A stretch of DNA of 64,000 nt from Natronobeatus ordinarius (GTDB lineage: Archaea; Halobacteriota; Halobacteria; Halobacteriales; Natrialbaceae). This document shows positions 43,877 to 52,736 of this stretch, one piece after another. The DNA is taken from assembly GCF_024362485.1 (NCBI RefSeq), contig NZ_CP101456.1, forward strand, positions 744,001 through 808,000, read 5' to 3'. The position numbers and the translations under genes were made by a program. Within the stretch, counting starts at the first letter, position 1, and each line of letters opens with the position of its first letter. The notes beneath the pieces are model-generated. The model saw only the letters and a program-made list of their open reading frames with translations. It made no database searches and was not told the DNA's origin.

Positions 43877-44269
43877 ATGAGGAACGAGGAGGGTCCGCGA
43901 CGTATTGACGTTCTTCGGTACGGTGAGCCACCAGACATAGCGTATCGCGGGGTTGAAGCTGGTGACGGTGATGTCGTTGTTGAGGCGCATGAAACAGAAC
44001 TTCGACGACAGTCGTGGAAACGGGGTAGTGTTGGCGTTATTGGAGTGGCACTAGCTGTGGGGTACAGTGTCTTCATACTGAATGCGCCGATAATCGGACT
44101 CGTGGCCGGGGGCCTCCTTCTCGCAGTATTTGTGTATGCACAGCGTCAGAATCGCCCTCCATGTCCAGAGGTGGTTGAGCGGAATATGCAACTGGAGCGA
44201 GCCTGTGCCGAGTACGACCTTACTCCCGATGAGGTCTCTCGTGACGCGGTTCAGCAGCGAGGGGAGTAA
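43877..44269 (+). CDS. Small membrane protein of atypical composition
   Basis: 130 residues. A basic N-terminal domain (about 1-45) precedes two membrane helices (VGVIGVALAVGYSVFILN and IIGLVAGGLLLAVFVYA) and a C-terminal QRQNRPPCPEVVERN...DLTPDEVSRDAV region. It is less acidic and of lower GC than its neighbours, suggesting recent acquisition along with the adjacent AT-rich island. No family recognised. Confidence 0.6.
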   Translation: MRNEEGPRRIDVLRYGEPPDIAYRGVEAGDGDVVVEAHETELRRQSWKRGSVGVIGVALAVGYSVFILNAPIIGLVAGGLLLAVFVYAQRQNRPPCPEVVERNMQLERACAEYDLTPDEVSRDAVQQRGE

Positions 44270-44418
44270 CGAATACCAACGCTACGTTCCCGTGAAATTA
44301 GTAAGCATCTGACGGCCGTGTTCAGGTGTGAACGACACAAGCGGTTCACAGACGCTCGAGCCGCGGACCCGAAACTGTGCGGGACAGCGACTAAGCCCGT
44401 TCCGGACCGAGTACGTGC

Positions 44419-44757
44419 ATGGAACCCGACGGTACGCCGCTAGAAGCCCTCGAGGGAGCACCGTTCCAATTCTCGGACCTGATCGAGTACCAGGACGGCG
44501 CCATCGTCAGCCGGACCCTGATCGACGCGGCGTCGGCGACGCTGACCGTGTTCGCCCTCGACGAAGGACAGACGATCAGCGAGCACAGCGCGCCCCACGA
44601 TGCGATTTTGCAGGTCGTCGACGGCACCGGCGCGGTGACGATCGACGGCGAGGAGCACGTGCTCGAGGCTGGCGAGGCCCTGGCCATGCCGGCGAACGTG
44701 CCCCACGCGGTGGCAGCTCCATCGCGCTTTACGATGGTGCTTACGATGGTTCGATAA
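44419..44757 (+). CDS. Cupin-domain protein
   Basis: 112 residues forming one cupin barrel: motif 1 EHSAPHDAILQVVDGTGAVT and motif 2 GEALAMPANVPHAVAAPSRF. Metal ligands are partly conserved: His in EHSAPHD and Asp in place of Glu, with His in the second motif. Single-domain cupins range from dioxygenases to sugar-binding sensors; no assignment possible. Confidence 0.85.
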   Translation: MEPDGTPLEALEGAPFQFSDLIEYQDGAIVSRTLIDAASATLTVFALDEGQTISEHSAPHDAILQVVDGTGAVTIDGEEHVLEAGEALAMPANVPHAVAAPSRFTMVLTMVR

Positions 44758-44784
44758 GCGCCGACGCCGCAGCCGACGGCGTCG

Positions 44785-45939
44785 TCAGTAGCTCGCCAAT
44801 CCAGCCTCGAGTCGGTCGAACCCCTCGTGAAGCCGTTCCTCGGAGTTGGCAAACGAGAGCCGCAGTCGACCCCGGCCCGCCTCGCCGAACCCGTCGCCGG
44901 GGGCGAGCACGACGCCGTGTTCTTCTAAGAGGTGTTTCGCGACCGAGAGGCTGTCGTCGTCGATGCCCGGATCGAGGAACGCGTAGAACGCGCCCTCCGG
45001 ACGGGGACAGGAGAGTCCGTCGATCGCCGCGACGCGGTCGACGACGAGGTCCCGGCGCCGGCGGAACGCCTCGTACATCTCCTCGATCGGCTCCTGCGGG
45101 CCGGTGAGCGCGGCGATCGCGGCGTGCTGGGCGAGACTCGAGGTGCAGGCGGTCGTCGACTCGCGGATCTTGGCCACCTCGTCGATCAGGATTGGGTCGC
45201 CGGCGAGCCAGCCGATCCGCCAGCCGGTCATCGCGTACGTCTTCGAGCAGGAGCCGACGGTCAGCACGTGGTCGGGGTGGCCGGTGTAGGCAGCGATTCC
45301 CTCGGGTTCGCCGTCGTAGGTGAGCCCCAGGTAGACCTCGTCGGCGACGACGTAGGCGTCGTGGTCGGCGGCGGCCTCGACGACCGCGCGACACTCCTCG
45401 GGGTCGAAGACCCGGCCGGTCGGGTTCGACGGCGTCGTGAGGATCACCGCGGCGGTGTCCTCGCCCATCGCCTCGATCACGCGGTCGGCCTCGAGGTCGA
45501 ACCCGTTCTCGGCGGGCATGGGTACCTCCCGGAACGTGCCGTCGGCGAGGGTCGCCTGCGTCGCGTAGTTCGGCCACGTCGGGCCGGGGACGACCAGCTC
45601 TTCGCCGGGGGAGACCGTCGCGAGGGCCGTCAGGTGGAGCGCTTCCATCCCGCCGGTCGTGACGACGATCTCGTCGGGGTCGTGGTGGACGCCGTGTTCC
45701 GTCGCGAGCATGTCACTGATCGCGCGCCGACACGCCGGCAGCCCCGCGTTCGAGGTGTAGTGGGTCTCCCCGTCGCGGGCGGCGCGTGCGGCGGCGTCGA
45801 TCACGTGTGCGGGGGTGTCGAAGTCGGGTTCGCCGACCTCGAGTCTGACGAGGTCGCCGTCGTGGCGCTCTGCCAGGTCGAACATGATCCGGATGCTCGA
45901 GCGCTCGGCCCGGCGAACGCGATCCGTGGGTGTGGGCAT
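44785..45939 (-). CDS. Pyridoxal-phosphate aminotransferase, class I/II
   Basis: 384 residues from ATG 45939 (MPTPTDRVRRAERSSIRIMF). Family signatures: VEVGEPDF-like RLEVGEPDFDTPAHV, TTGGMEALHL, TPSNPTGRVF, ADEVYLGLTYDG and the PLP-lysine segment VGSCSKTYAMTGWRIGWLAG. The C-terminal Arg for the substrate carboxylate lies in GRLRLSFANSEE. Resembles aspartate or aromatic aminotransferases of the I-gamma group; specificity unknown. Confidence 0.92.
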   Translation of the reverse strand: MPTPTDRVRRAERSSIRIMFDLAERHDGDLVRLEVGEPDFDTPAHVIDAAARAARDGETHYTSNAGLPACRRAISDMLATEHGVHHDPDEIVVTTGGMEALHLTALATVSPGEELVVPGPTWPNYATQATLADGTFREVPMPAENGFDLEADRVIEAMGEDTAAVILTTPSNPTGRVFDPEECRAVVEAAADHDAYVVADEVYLGLTYDGEPEGIAAYTGHPDHVLTVGSCSKTYAMTGWRIGWLAGDPILIDEVAKIRESTTACTSSLAQHAAIAALTGPQEPIEEMYEAFRRRRDLVVDRVAAIDGLSCPRPEGAFYAFLDPGIDDDSLSVAKHLLEEHGVVLAPGDGFGEAGRGRLRLSFANSEERLHEGFDRLEAGLASY

Positions 45940-46064
45940 ACCGTTCGGAACGGTGCTCCCCTCGAAAAGCCGTTTGGTTTCGCCGCCGGCCACCGCGCTC
46001 GCCGCCTCGCCGATCGAACATGTTCGGAACGAGCCTTTCCCGCGGCGAGCGCGTACGGTGGCGT

Positions 46065-46469
46065 ATGGAGACCACCACCGCGGCCGACCCCGCGACCGGG
46101 CTCGAGCCCGAGACGACCGTCGACGTTCGCTGCACCGGCCACGTCCGCGACGCCGTCGGCACCCACGAACTCGAGTTCGCCTTCGAGGGATCGACGCTCC
46201 GGGACTTCCTCGAGGGCTTTTTCGAGGCCTACGACGTCGAGGACCTGCTGATCGCCGAGACGGAGGCAGAGGCGACCGCCCACGGCTGGGCGCCGGTTCC
46301 CGACGACCTCCCCGGTACCTGGCGGAAGAACCCCGAGGGCGAACAGACCCGGCCGTTTGCCCGCGTCACGATCAACGGCCGGTTCAACGAACACCACGAC
46401 GGGTTCGCCACCGAACTCGCCGACGGCGACCGCGTCGGACTGATCAAGCCGTTCATGTTCTGTGTTTGA
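46065..46469 (+). CDS. MoaD/ubiquitin-like beta-grasp protein lacking a GG terminus
   Basis: 134 residues from ATG 46065. The pattern VDVRCTGHVRDAVGTHELEF, STLRDFLEGFFEAYD and RVTINGRFNEHHDGFATELA followed by DGDRVGLIKPF resembles MoaD/ThiS with an insertion in the middle. The chain ends MFCV rather than Gly-Gly, so it cannot be adenylated and conjugated in the usual way unless processed. Similar haloarchaeal proteins have been labelled pterin cluster proteins. A role beside molybdopterin or SAMP pathways is inference. Confidence 0.65.
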   Translation: METTTAADPATGLEPETTVDVRCTGHVRDAVGTHELEFAFEGSTLRDFLEGFFEAYDVEDLLIAETEAEATAHGWAPVPDDLPGTWRKNPEGEQTRPFARVTINGRFNEHHDGFATELADGDRVGLIKPFMFCV

Positions 46470-46584
46470 GCCGGGAGATTCGGACCGTCCGGCAGGCGGC
46501 GTGGAAGGCCGAACCGATCGACTCGAGCGAGCGTCCGACGGTAGCGGCGAAAAGACTTAGCGATTGTCTGCACGACGTATACAT

Positions 46585-46782
46585 GTGAGCACCTCGATCA
46601 GCGTTTCCGAGGAAACGAAGGAGAAACTCGAGCGGCTCAAGCGTGAGGGTGAGAGTTTCGACGAGCTGCTGGTTCGGCTGGCCAACGAAGAGGAGCCCAT
46701 TACCGTCGGCGCGTGGGATTCCGGCACCGCCGATCGCGCTCGCGAGGCCGTCGACCGCTCTCGGGAGCACTTTGGACGATGA
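46585..46782 (+). CDS. vapB: VapB-type antitoxin
   Basis: 65 residues from GTG 46585 (VSTSISVSEETKEKLERLKR). A ribbon-helix-helix-like N-terminus and a GESFDELLVRLANEE segment match haloarchaeal antitoxins paired with PIN toxins. The acidic C-terminus would wrap the toxin. Its TGA overlaps the toxin ATG by four bases, the usual co-translated toxin-antitoxin layout. Upstream TTG starts are possible but weaker. Confidence 0.82.
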   Translation: MSTSISVSEETKEKLERLKREGESFDELLVRLANEEEPITVGAWDSGTADRAREAVDRSREHFGR

Positions 46783-47174
46783 CGTTTCTCGACTCGTCGG
46801 TCATCATCGACATGCTCGAGGGCGTCGAGGACACCGTCGAGTTCGTCGAATCGCAGGGGACACCCTATCTGACTTCGGCGATCTGCGTCTACGAAGTTCT
46901 CGAGGGGCCGCTCGGAAGCGGCCGCACCGACGTCGAGGCGGAACGGCAGCGCTTCGGCGGCGTTCGTGCCCTCGAGTTCAACGAGAGCCTCGCGCTCGAG
47001 GCCGCCCGGCTACAGGACGAACTACTCGACGAGGGTACCCGAATGGCGGTTCGAGACCTGATGATCGCCGCCACGGCGCGATCGACCGGCGACCACCTCG
47101 TCGTTGCCGACGCCGACTTTCAGACGGACGCCCTCGAGTCGAAGCTGCGAGTGACGAACTGCAGGGACGACTGA
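46779..47174 (+). CDS. vapC: VapC-type PIN-domain toxin
   Basis: 131 residues. PIN acidic residues: Asp5 in MTFLDSSVIIDML, Glu in SAICVYEVLEG, Asp in MAVRDLMIAATA, and Asp in VVADADFQTD. VapC enzymes are Mg-dependent RNases that cut tRNA or rRNA until neutralised by VapB. Reading frame complete. The stop codon coincides with the left edge of an 80-bp palindrome. Confidence 0.9.
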   Translation: MTFLDSSVIIDMLEGVEDTVEFVESQGTPYLTSAICVYEVLEGPLGSGRTDVEAERQRFGGVRALEFNESLALEAARLQDELLDEGTRMAVRDLMIAATARSTGDHLVVADADFQTDALESKLRVTNCRDD

Positions 47175-47253
47175 TACGGTCTGTTGTGATTCGGTACCGG
47201 TGATCGCTCGAACGGGGTAGCGATCACCGGTAAACCGTTACAACGATCCGTAT
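47174..47253. repeat. 80-bp imperfect palindrome, MITE- or REP-like
   Basis: Two 35-base arms around a 10-base loop pair at 26 of 35 positions. The inner 14 pairs are perfect: taccggtgatcgct (47195-47208) and agcgatcaccggta (47219-47232). The outer ends are atacgg and ccgtat. It starts at the last base of vapC and does not reach the purL promoter at about 47350. From memory, very similar palindromes recur in Natrialbales genomes; a copy count is needed. Confidence 0.75.
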
Positions 47254-47380
47254 GAAGTGGTCGTAGCGGCCGCTTCCGGACGCCGACGGGTTCGATCGCC
47301 AGCCCCACGGACCCGACGACCCAATACACGAACGTGCACATAGAAACCCATTTACCGGCCGGCTTTCACCACCTAGATGA

Positions 47381-49516
47381 ATGAGTCTTCCCGAGTCGGA
47401 CCACGAACTCGTCGTCTCCGAGCTGGGGCGGGAGCCGACCCCCGCCGAGGCGGCGCTGTTCGAGAACCTCTGGAGCGAACACTGTGCGTACCGCTCCTCG
47501 AGACCGCTGCTGTCGGCGTTCGAGAGCGAGGGAGAGCAGGTCGTCGTCGGACCGGGCGACGACGCGGCCGTCGTCGCACTCGACGAGGAGACGTACATCA
47601 CGATGGGGATCGAGAGCCACAACCACCCCTCCTACGTCGATCCGTTCGACGGCGCGGCGACGGGCGTCGGCGGCATCGTCCGTGACACCCTCTCGATGGG
47701 GGCCTATCCCATCGCGCTCGCGGACTCGCTGTACTTCGGCGCGTTCGAGCGCGAGCACTCGAAGTACCTCTTCGAGGGCGTCGTCGAGGGCATCAGCCAC
47801 TACGGTAACTGCATCGGCGTGCCGACCGTGGCGGGGAGCGTCGACTTCCACCCCGATTACGAGGGCAATCCGCTGGTGAACGTCGCCTGCGTCGGCCTGC
47901 TCGACGCGGAGCGACTGGTGACGGCGGAGGCCCAGGAGCCAGGCAACAAACTCGTCCTCGTGGGCAACGCCACCGGCCGCGACGGCCTCGGTGGGGCGAG
48001 TTTCGCGAGCGAGGACCTCGCCGAGGACGCCGAGACCGAGGACCGCCCCGCGGTGCAGGTCGGCGACCCTTACGCCGAGAAGCTGCTGATCGAGGCCAAC
48101 GAGGTCCTCATCGAGGAGGGGCTGGTCGAGTCCGCCCGCGACCTCGGGGCCGCCGGGCTGGGCGGCGCCTCGAGCGAGATGGTCGCCAAAGGCGGTCTGG
48201 GCGCACACATCGAACTCGAACGCGTCCACCAGCGCGAGCCGAACATGTCGGCCCTGGAGATCCTGCTGGCCGAATCCCAGGAGCGGATGTGTTACGAAGT
48301 GACGCCGGAGAACGTCGACCGCGTCCAAGAGATCGCCGAGACGTTCGACCTCGGCTGTTCGGTCATCGGCGAGGTCACCGAGGAGCACTACGTCTGCACC
48401 TTCGAGGGCGAGACCGTCGTCGACGTCGACGCCTACTTCCTCGGCGAGGGCGCGCCGATGAACGACCTCGAGGTCGAAGAATCCGAGGTGCCGGAAACCG
48501 ATCTCCCCGAGGCCGACCTCGAGGACGCGTTCGAGACAGTCGTCTCGAGCCCGAACACGGCCTCGAAGGAGTGGGTCTACCGCCAGTACGACCACGAGGT
48601 CGGCGTGCGGACGAGCGTGCCGCCGGGCGACGACGCAGCGATTATCGCAATTCGGGAGAACGAGACCGGACTCGCAATCTCTGCAGGCGCGGCACCCAAC
48701 TGGACGAGCGTGGCCCCCTTCGAAGGGGCGAAGGCGGTCGCCCTCGAGAACGCGACCAACCTCGCGGCGAAGGGCGCGACGCCGCTCGCGGCCGTCGACT
48801 GCCTGAACGGCGGAAACCCGGAGAAGCCCGACGTCTACGGCGGCTTCAAGGCCACCGTCGACGGGCTGGCTGAGATGTGTGCCGAGCTCTCGGCGCCCGT
48901 CGTCGGCGGCAACGTCTCGCTGTACAACGACTCTCCCTCTGGCCCAATCCCGCCGACGCCGACGCTCGCGCTGGTGGGAACGAAGGAGGGTTACGACGCG
49001 CCGCCGCTGTCGGCCGCTTCCGAGGGCGAACTCCTGCTCGTCGGCGACCTCGCGCTCGAGGCCGGCGCGTTCCGGCTGGGCGGCTCGGAGTACCTCGCCC
49101 GGCTCGGCGGCAGCGACGAGTTCCCGGCTCTGCCCGAGAATCCAGCCGAGCTGATCGAGACGCTCGCGTCGGTCGCCGACGCCGAGGGGACGCTCGCGGT
49201 TCACGACGTCAGCCACGGCGGCCTGGCCGTCTCGCTCGCCGAGATGGTCGAAGACGGTGCCGGACTTGCCGTCTCGCTGCCCGGTGACGCCCATGCCGCT
49301 GGGGCGCTGTTCCACGAACAGCCCGGCCGCGCGCTGATCCAGACGACCGATCCCGAGTCGGTCCGCGAGGCGTTCGACGGCGTTGCTCCCGTCGTCACCC
49401 TCGGCTCCGGAACCGACGACGGCACGCTTTCGATCGAGCTCGGTGACCAGGAACTCACCGCCGACGCCGACGAGATCGGATCGATGCGGTCGGTCATCGA
49501 CGCCGAACTCGAGTAG
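47381..49516 (+). CDS. purL: Phosphoribosylformylglycinamidine synthase subunit PurL
   Basis: 711 residues, the small archaeal/Gram-positive form that works with PurQ and PurS. Key motifs: [24 protein letters not shown], the ATP/FGAM site [27 protein letters not shown], and in the second half [11 protein letters not shown] and [17 protein letters not shown]. It catalyses the amidation of FGAR in purine synthesis. cccatttacc at about 47347-47356 lies near 28 bases before the ATG, suggesting a leaderless transcript. purQ and purS are not in the window. Confidence 0.97.
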   Translation: MSLPESDHELVVSELGREPTPAEAALFENLWSEHCAYRSSRPLLSAFESEGEQVVVGPGDDAAVVALDEETYITMGIESHNHPSYVDPFDGAATGVGGIVRDTLSMGAYPIALADSLYFGAFEREHSKYLFEGVVEGISHYGNCIGVPTVAGSVDFHPDYEGNPLVNVACVGLLDAERLVTAEAQEPGNKLVLVGNATGRDGLGGASFASEDLAEDAETEDRPAVQVGDPYAEKLLIEANEVLIEEGLVESARDLGAAGLGGASSEMVAKGGLGAHIELERVHQREPNMSALEILLAESQERMCYEVTPENVDRVQEIAETFDLGCSVIGEVTEEHYVCTFEGETVVDVDAYFLGEGAPMNDLEVEESEVPETDLPEADLEDAFETVVSSPNTASKEWVYRQYDHEVGVRTSVPPGDDAAIIAIRENETGLAISAGAAPNWTSVAPFEGAKAVALENATNLAAKGATPLAAVDCLNGGNPEKPDVYGGFKATVDGLAEMCAELSAPVVGGNVSLYNDSPSGPIPPTPTLALVGTKEGYDAPPLSAASEGELLLVGDLALEAGAFRLGGSEYLARLGGSDEFPALPENPAELIETLASVADAEGTLAVHDVSHGGLAVSLAEMVEDGAGLAVSLPGDAHAAGALFHEQPGRALIQTTDPESVREAFDGVAPVVTLGSGTDDGTLSIELGDQELTADADEIGSMRSVIDAELE

Positions 49517-49610
49517 TCGCTCGACCGGATCGGCTATCGGTCCCAGTCACCGATAGCTTGATGTACGTTCGGGAAGCGGTGTTCGTTACGACACTACTTG
49601 CGAGGAACGA

Positions 49611-50201
49611 ATGGAGGGGAATCCACACGTCCTGATCGTCGAAGACGAACCCGACCTGGCCGCCCTGTACACCACCTGGCTCGAGGATTCGTGTACGGTC
49701 GAGACGGCGCTCGACGGGCGCGAGGCGCTCGAGTCGATCGACGAATCGGTCGACGTGGTCCTGCTGGACCGTCGGATGCCCGACCGCTCCGGTGAAACCG
49801 TCCTCGATACGATCCGTGAGAACGGACTCGACTGTCACGTCGCGATGGTGACGGCGGTCGAACCCGACTTCGACATCGTCGAGCTGGGATTCGACGCCTA
49901 CCTCGTCAAGCCCGTCTCGAAGGCGGAACTGCGCACGGCCATCGATCGGCTGCTGTTACGATCGACGTACGACGAACAGCTCCAGGAGTACTTCTCGCTC
50001 GCCTCGAAGAAGGCACTGCTCGACGGCCAGAAGACCGCCCCCGAACGTCGGGCGAGCCACGAGTACGCGCGACTCGAGGACCGTCTGGCTGTGGTACGCA
50101 CGCAGGTCGACGAGACGATCGACGAGCTGGTGAACCGGGACGGGCACCGGGACCTCTGCCTGGAGATCACACAGAGTCAAGGAGAAAGCCCACGACAGTA
50201 G
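49611..50201 (+). CDS. HalX-type response regulator, C-terminus altered by an inserted element
   Basis: 196 residues. Receiver domain with VLIVEDEPDLAALY, phospho-acceptor Asp53 in VVLLDRRMPDRSG, the switch Thr in VAMVTAVEP and Lys100 in AYLVKPVSK. A helical HalX domain (about 118-180) follows, as in many haloarchaeal regulators without DNA-binding output. The last codons (GESPRQ and stop) lie within the left end of an IS200/IS605-like element that begins at 50181, so the natural C-terminus has been replaced. The response-regulator core is unaffected. Confidence 0.88.
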   Translation: MEGNPHVLIVEDEPDLAALYTTWLEDSCTVETALDGREALESIDESVDVVLLDRRMPDRSGETVLDTIRENGLDCHVAMVTAVEPDFDIVELGFDAYLVKPVSKAELRTAIDRLLLRSTYDEQLQEYFSLASKKALLDGQKTAPERRASHEYARLEDRLAVVRTQVDETIDELVNRDGHRDLCLEITQSQGESPRQ

Positions 50202-50556
50202 TCGTGGGATGAATCCGACGAGTCTCCGTCAAAACCGCAATACGTAGCTTGAACGGGGTCGAATGTTAGCGTAACTTCCTCGGGAACATTGGAGTTGGAT
50301 TGGGGTCTCCGTAACCAAAACGCAACCCTACCCAAGTGAGGCTCGGACGCGAGTCCGAGTCGGGTCGATGGCACGGCCTGTAGGGTGTCAGCAGGGTAGT
50401 CCGAACGGACTGGCGTCATCATCCGCCCACCGCCCCGACGCACCACCTACAAACCGGGACCGACCACCGAGGTCGGGAAGTTGCCTCCGTTGGGGTCGGA
50501 ACGCCCGACCCCAAACGCGAGGAATCCCACGACTTCAGTCGTGTGGAGGATGTCAA
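50181..50556 (+). mobile_element. Non-autonomous IS200/IS605-type element (376 bp, no tnpA or tnpB)
   Basis: Left end ggagaaagcccacgac folds into cccacgac/gtcgtggg (50189-50208). The right end atcccacgacttcagtcgtg (50525 on) gives a matching hairpin and finishes gaggatgtcaa at 50556. The left flank (50176-50180) and the right end (50552-50556) both read gtcaa, matching the short cleavage tetranucleotides of this transposon group. Between them lie several hairpins: 50342-50359, 50398-50411 and the 10-bp stem ttggggtcgg/ccgaccccaa at 50490-50514, but no transposase or TnpB frame. It resembles PATE/MITE derivatives described in haloarchaea. Confidence 0.7.
50461..50556 (+). ncRNA. Candidate orphan omega-RNA (TnpB guide RNA) scaffold
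   Basis: In IS200/IS605 elements the RNA guide scaffold occupies the 3' end, and the guide is whatever flanks the right end. Here two strong hairpins (50490-50514 and 50526-50546) precede the right terminus, the expected architecture, but tnpB is missing. If transcribed, the guide would begin gcgcgagccgtcagcgactt at 50557. Expression and partnership with a TnpB elsewhere are inference. Confidence 0.35.
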
Positions 50557-50671
50557 GCGCGAGCCGTCAGCGACTTCCGACCGGCGTGTGACCCACGACT
50601 GACGCGCGGCTCCTTTTTCCCGGAGGTGAGGTCGTGATCTTCTCGCTCGACGTGGCCTCGTTCGCCACCTG

Positions 50672-52537
50672 TCACCGGCGCTCGAGCGTGGTCACGTCCC
50701 TGACCTCGAAGCGGGTTCCGCCACGTTCGCCCCGCGAGATCGACACCGTCCAGCCGTGGGCTTCGGCGATGGATCTGGCGACGGCGAGTCCGAGCCCGTC
50801 GGTCGCGTCGTCGGCCGCGGGTTCGAACACCTGTTCGTGGATGGCTGGCGGTATCTCCGGGGCGTCGTCGAGCAGGTAGAATCCGCGCGGGCCGTCGATC
50901 GGCCGATCGAGGCCGACGAGCCCTACCTGGACGGTGACGTCGCCCTCCGAGCGGGCGGCGGCGTCGTCGAAGATCGTCTCGAGGAAGTGGCCGAACCGTT
51001 CGGGATCGGCTCGAAGGGTGGCACCTTCCTCGACGACGACCGCCGCGCTCTCGAGGTTCGAGGCGCAGACGGCGGCGTCGATCGCCGTCTCGAGGTCGAT
51101 CCGGGACCGGGGGCCAACGGCAGTGGCGTTCCGGGCGAACTCGCGGACGTCGTCGACGAGTCGCTCGGCGCGATCGAGCCTCGCGGTCGCTCCGTCTTCG
51201 GAGAGGGGAAACTCCCACTCGGCGACGTCCGTCTCCTCTTGCTCGAGTGCGTCTTCGATGGCCTCGAGTCCTCGTTTTAAGTCCGTCGAGAGGACGTCCG
51301 CGATGGCCTCGAGCCGTTCGGTCTGTCGCTCGAGTTGTTCGGTCCGGTCGCGGAGAACGCGTTCGCGCTCGGCCCGGTCGAGTGCGGCGTGGGTGTTCTC
51401 GGCGAGCGTCGAGAGGAGGTCGATGTCGGTCTCGTCGAACGCGTCGGGCTCGAGTGAGCCGGTTACGAGGACGCCGTGGGTGCCGATCGGGGCGATGATC
51501 TCAGAGCGGATCGGCGTTCCGGGGTTGTAGCAATCGTCGGCGAGCTCGCGGAGGTCGTCGTAGCGTTCGACCTCACCGGCCTCGAACACGTCCCAGACGA
51601 GCCCCTCGCCCTGGCCGAACCGGGGGAGCCCGTTGAACTCGTCGTACGCCCCCGCGGTCGCGGCGACGGGGTCGAGGTAGCCGTGCTCGTCGTCGAGCAG
51701 CCAGATGCCGCTGATCGGCAGGTCGAGCAGGTCGCTCCCGGCGTGGACGGCGATCGCACAGATCTCTTCGGGGTCGTCGGACTGGAGCAGCCACCGGGTA
51801 ATCTCGTGCAGCGAGGTGACGACGCGTCCGTACTCGTGTTGCTCGGTGACGTCGCGAACGACGCCGGCGACGGTCGCCGTCCCGTGGTCGATGGGGACCA
51901 GCCGAACTTCGCCGACCCGTGCGTTCTCGCACGCATCGACGAACTCGAGTTCGACCTGCCGCTTCGTCGCGTTGCCGACGTGGATGTCGCTGATCGCCCG
52001 GCCGAGTTCGACCGTCTCCGCGGGATCGACCGACGCCAGCTCGAGCAGCCGCTCGACGTGGTCGCCGACGACGTCCTCGCGGTCGACGTCGAGCACGCAC
52101 TCGACGACGTCGTTGATCGAGACGATACGGGTGTTCGAGTCGAGCGTGACGACGCCGTCTTCGACGGCCTCGACGACCGCTCCGTGGCGGGCGAGTTGCG
52201 TCTCGCGCTCTTTTCTGGCAGTCACGTCGCGCATGTAGACCGACAGCCCCGTCTCGGAGGGGTACGCTCGCGCCTCGAACCACGTCTCGAGCGGGGTGTG
52301 ATACACCTCGAACGAGACGGGGACCTGGTCGTCCATCGCGCGGTAGAAGCCGTCGAGAAACTGCGTCTCGACGGTTTCGGGGAACTCGTCCCACATGACG
52401 CGACCGAGCAGCTCCGCACGGGAGCGCTCGAGGAGCGTTTCGGCTTGCTCGTTGAGGTAGGTAAAGCGCCAGTCGGTATCGAGCGAGAAGAACGCATCGG
52501 TGAGCCGATCGACCATCGGAATCGACCGCCCCGTCAT
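50672..52537 (-). CDS. PAS-PAS-GAF histidine-kinase-like protein with degenerate catalytic sites
   Basis: 621 residues from ATG 52537 (an upstream in-frame ATG at 52681 would add a low-complexity leader). Two PAS domains (about 10-115 and 130-245), a GAF domain (about 255-400) and a dimerisation helix lead to an HATPase-like end. The phospho-acceptor His is missing: the usual SHDLRNPL region reads VLSTDLKRGLEAIEDAL. In the ATPase part the N-box reads FLETIFDDAAARS instead of LLENLxRNAxEH, and the G1 box is DDAPEIP instead of DxGxGIP; only GLGLAVARSIAEAHG remains. Probably a signal-binding protein without autophosphorylation. Convergent with the HalX regulator. Confidence 0.85.
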   Translation of the reverse strand: MTGRSIPMVDRLTDAFFSLDTDWRFTYLNEQAETLLERSRAELLGRVMWDEFPETVETQFLDGFYRAMDDQVPVSFEVYHTPLETWFEARAYPSETGLSVYMRDVTARKERETQLARHGAVVEAVEDGVVTLDSNTRIVSINDVVECVLDVDREDVVGDHVERLLELASVDPAETVELGRAISDIHVGNATKRQVELEFVDACENARVGEVRLVPIDHGTATVAGVVRDVTEQHEYGRVVTSLHEITRWLLQSDDPEEICAIAVHAGSDLLDLPISGIWLLDDEHGYLDPVAATAGAYDEFNGLPRFGQGEGLVWDVFEAGEVERYDDLRELADDCYNPGTPIRSEIIAPIGTHGVLVTGSLEPDAFDETDIDLLSTLAENTHAALDRAERERVLRDRTEQLERQTERLEAIADVLSTDLKRGLEAIEDALEQEETDVAEWEFPLSEDGATARLDRAERLVDDVREFARNATAVGPRSRIDLETAIDAAVCASNLESAAVVVEEGATLRADPERFGHFLETIFDDAAARSEGDVTVQVGLVGLDRPIDGPRGFYLLDDAPEIPPAIHEQVFEPAADDATDGLGLAVARSIAEAHGWTVSISRGERGGTRFEVRDVTTLERR

Positions 52538-52736
52538 CGTCGGCCACCGTCCGGCGTGAGCGCTTTCTGTCCCGCCTCTACCGACCGCGACGTCGTCTTC
52601 GATCCGGTCATCACTGGCTTCACTCGAGTCGTGGGTGCAGGCTCGACGTGGAGTTATCAGGGGTGAGTCACCGCCGCGCATAAGTCTTGTCGATCAGACT
52701 CTCCCGGATAGTGTCACGTCGTCGCCTCGGTTCGTC

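Noticed and set aside
47366-49315. A 649-codon minus-strand frame across purL
   Set aside because: Shadow of purL, which is unmistakable on the plus strand.
50368-50637. A plus-strand frame spanning the right half of the IS200/IS605-like element
   Set aside because: The peptide is Arg/Cys/Pro-rich with no homology-like motif. Its last 27 codons would be the halX extension if the element were excised, but they do not look like a HalX tail.
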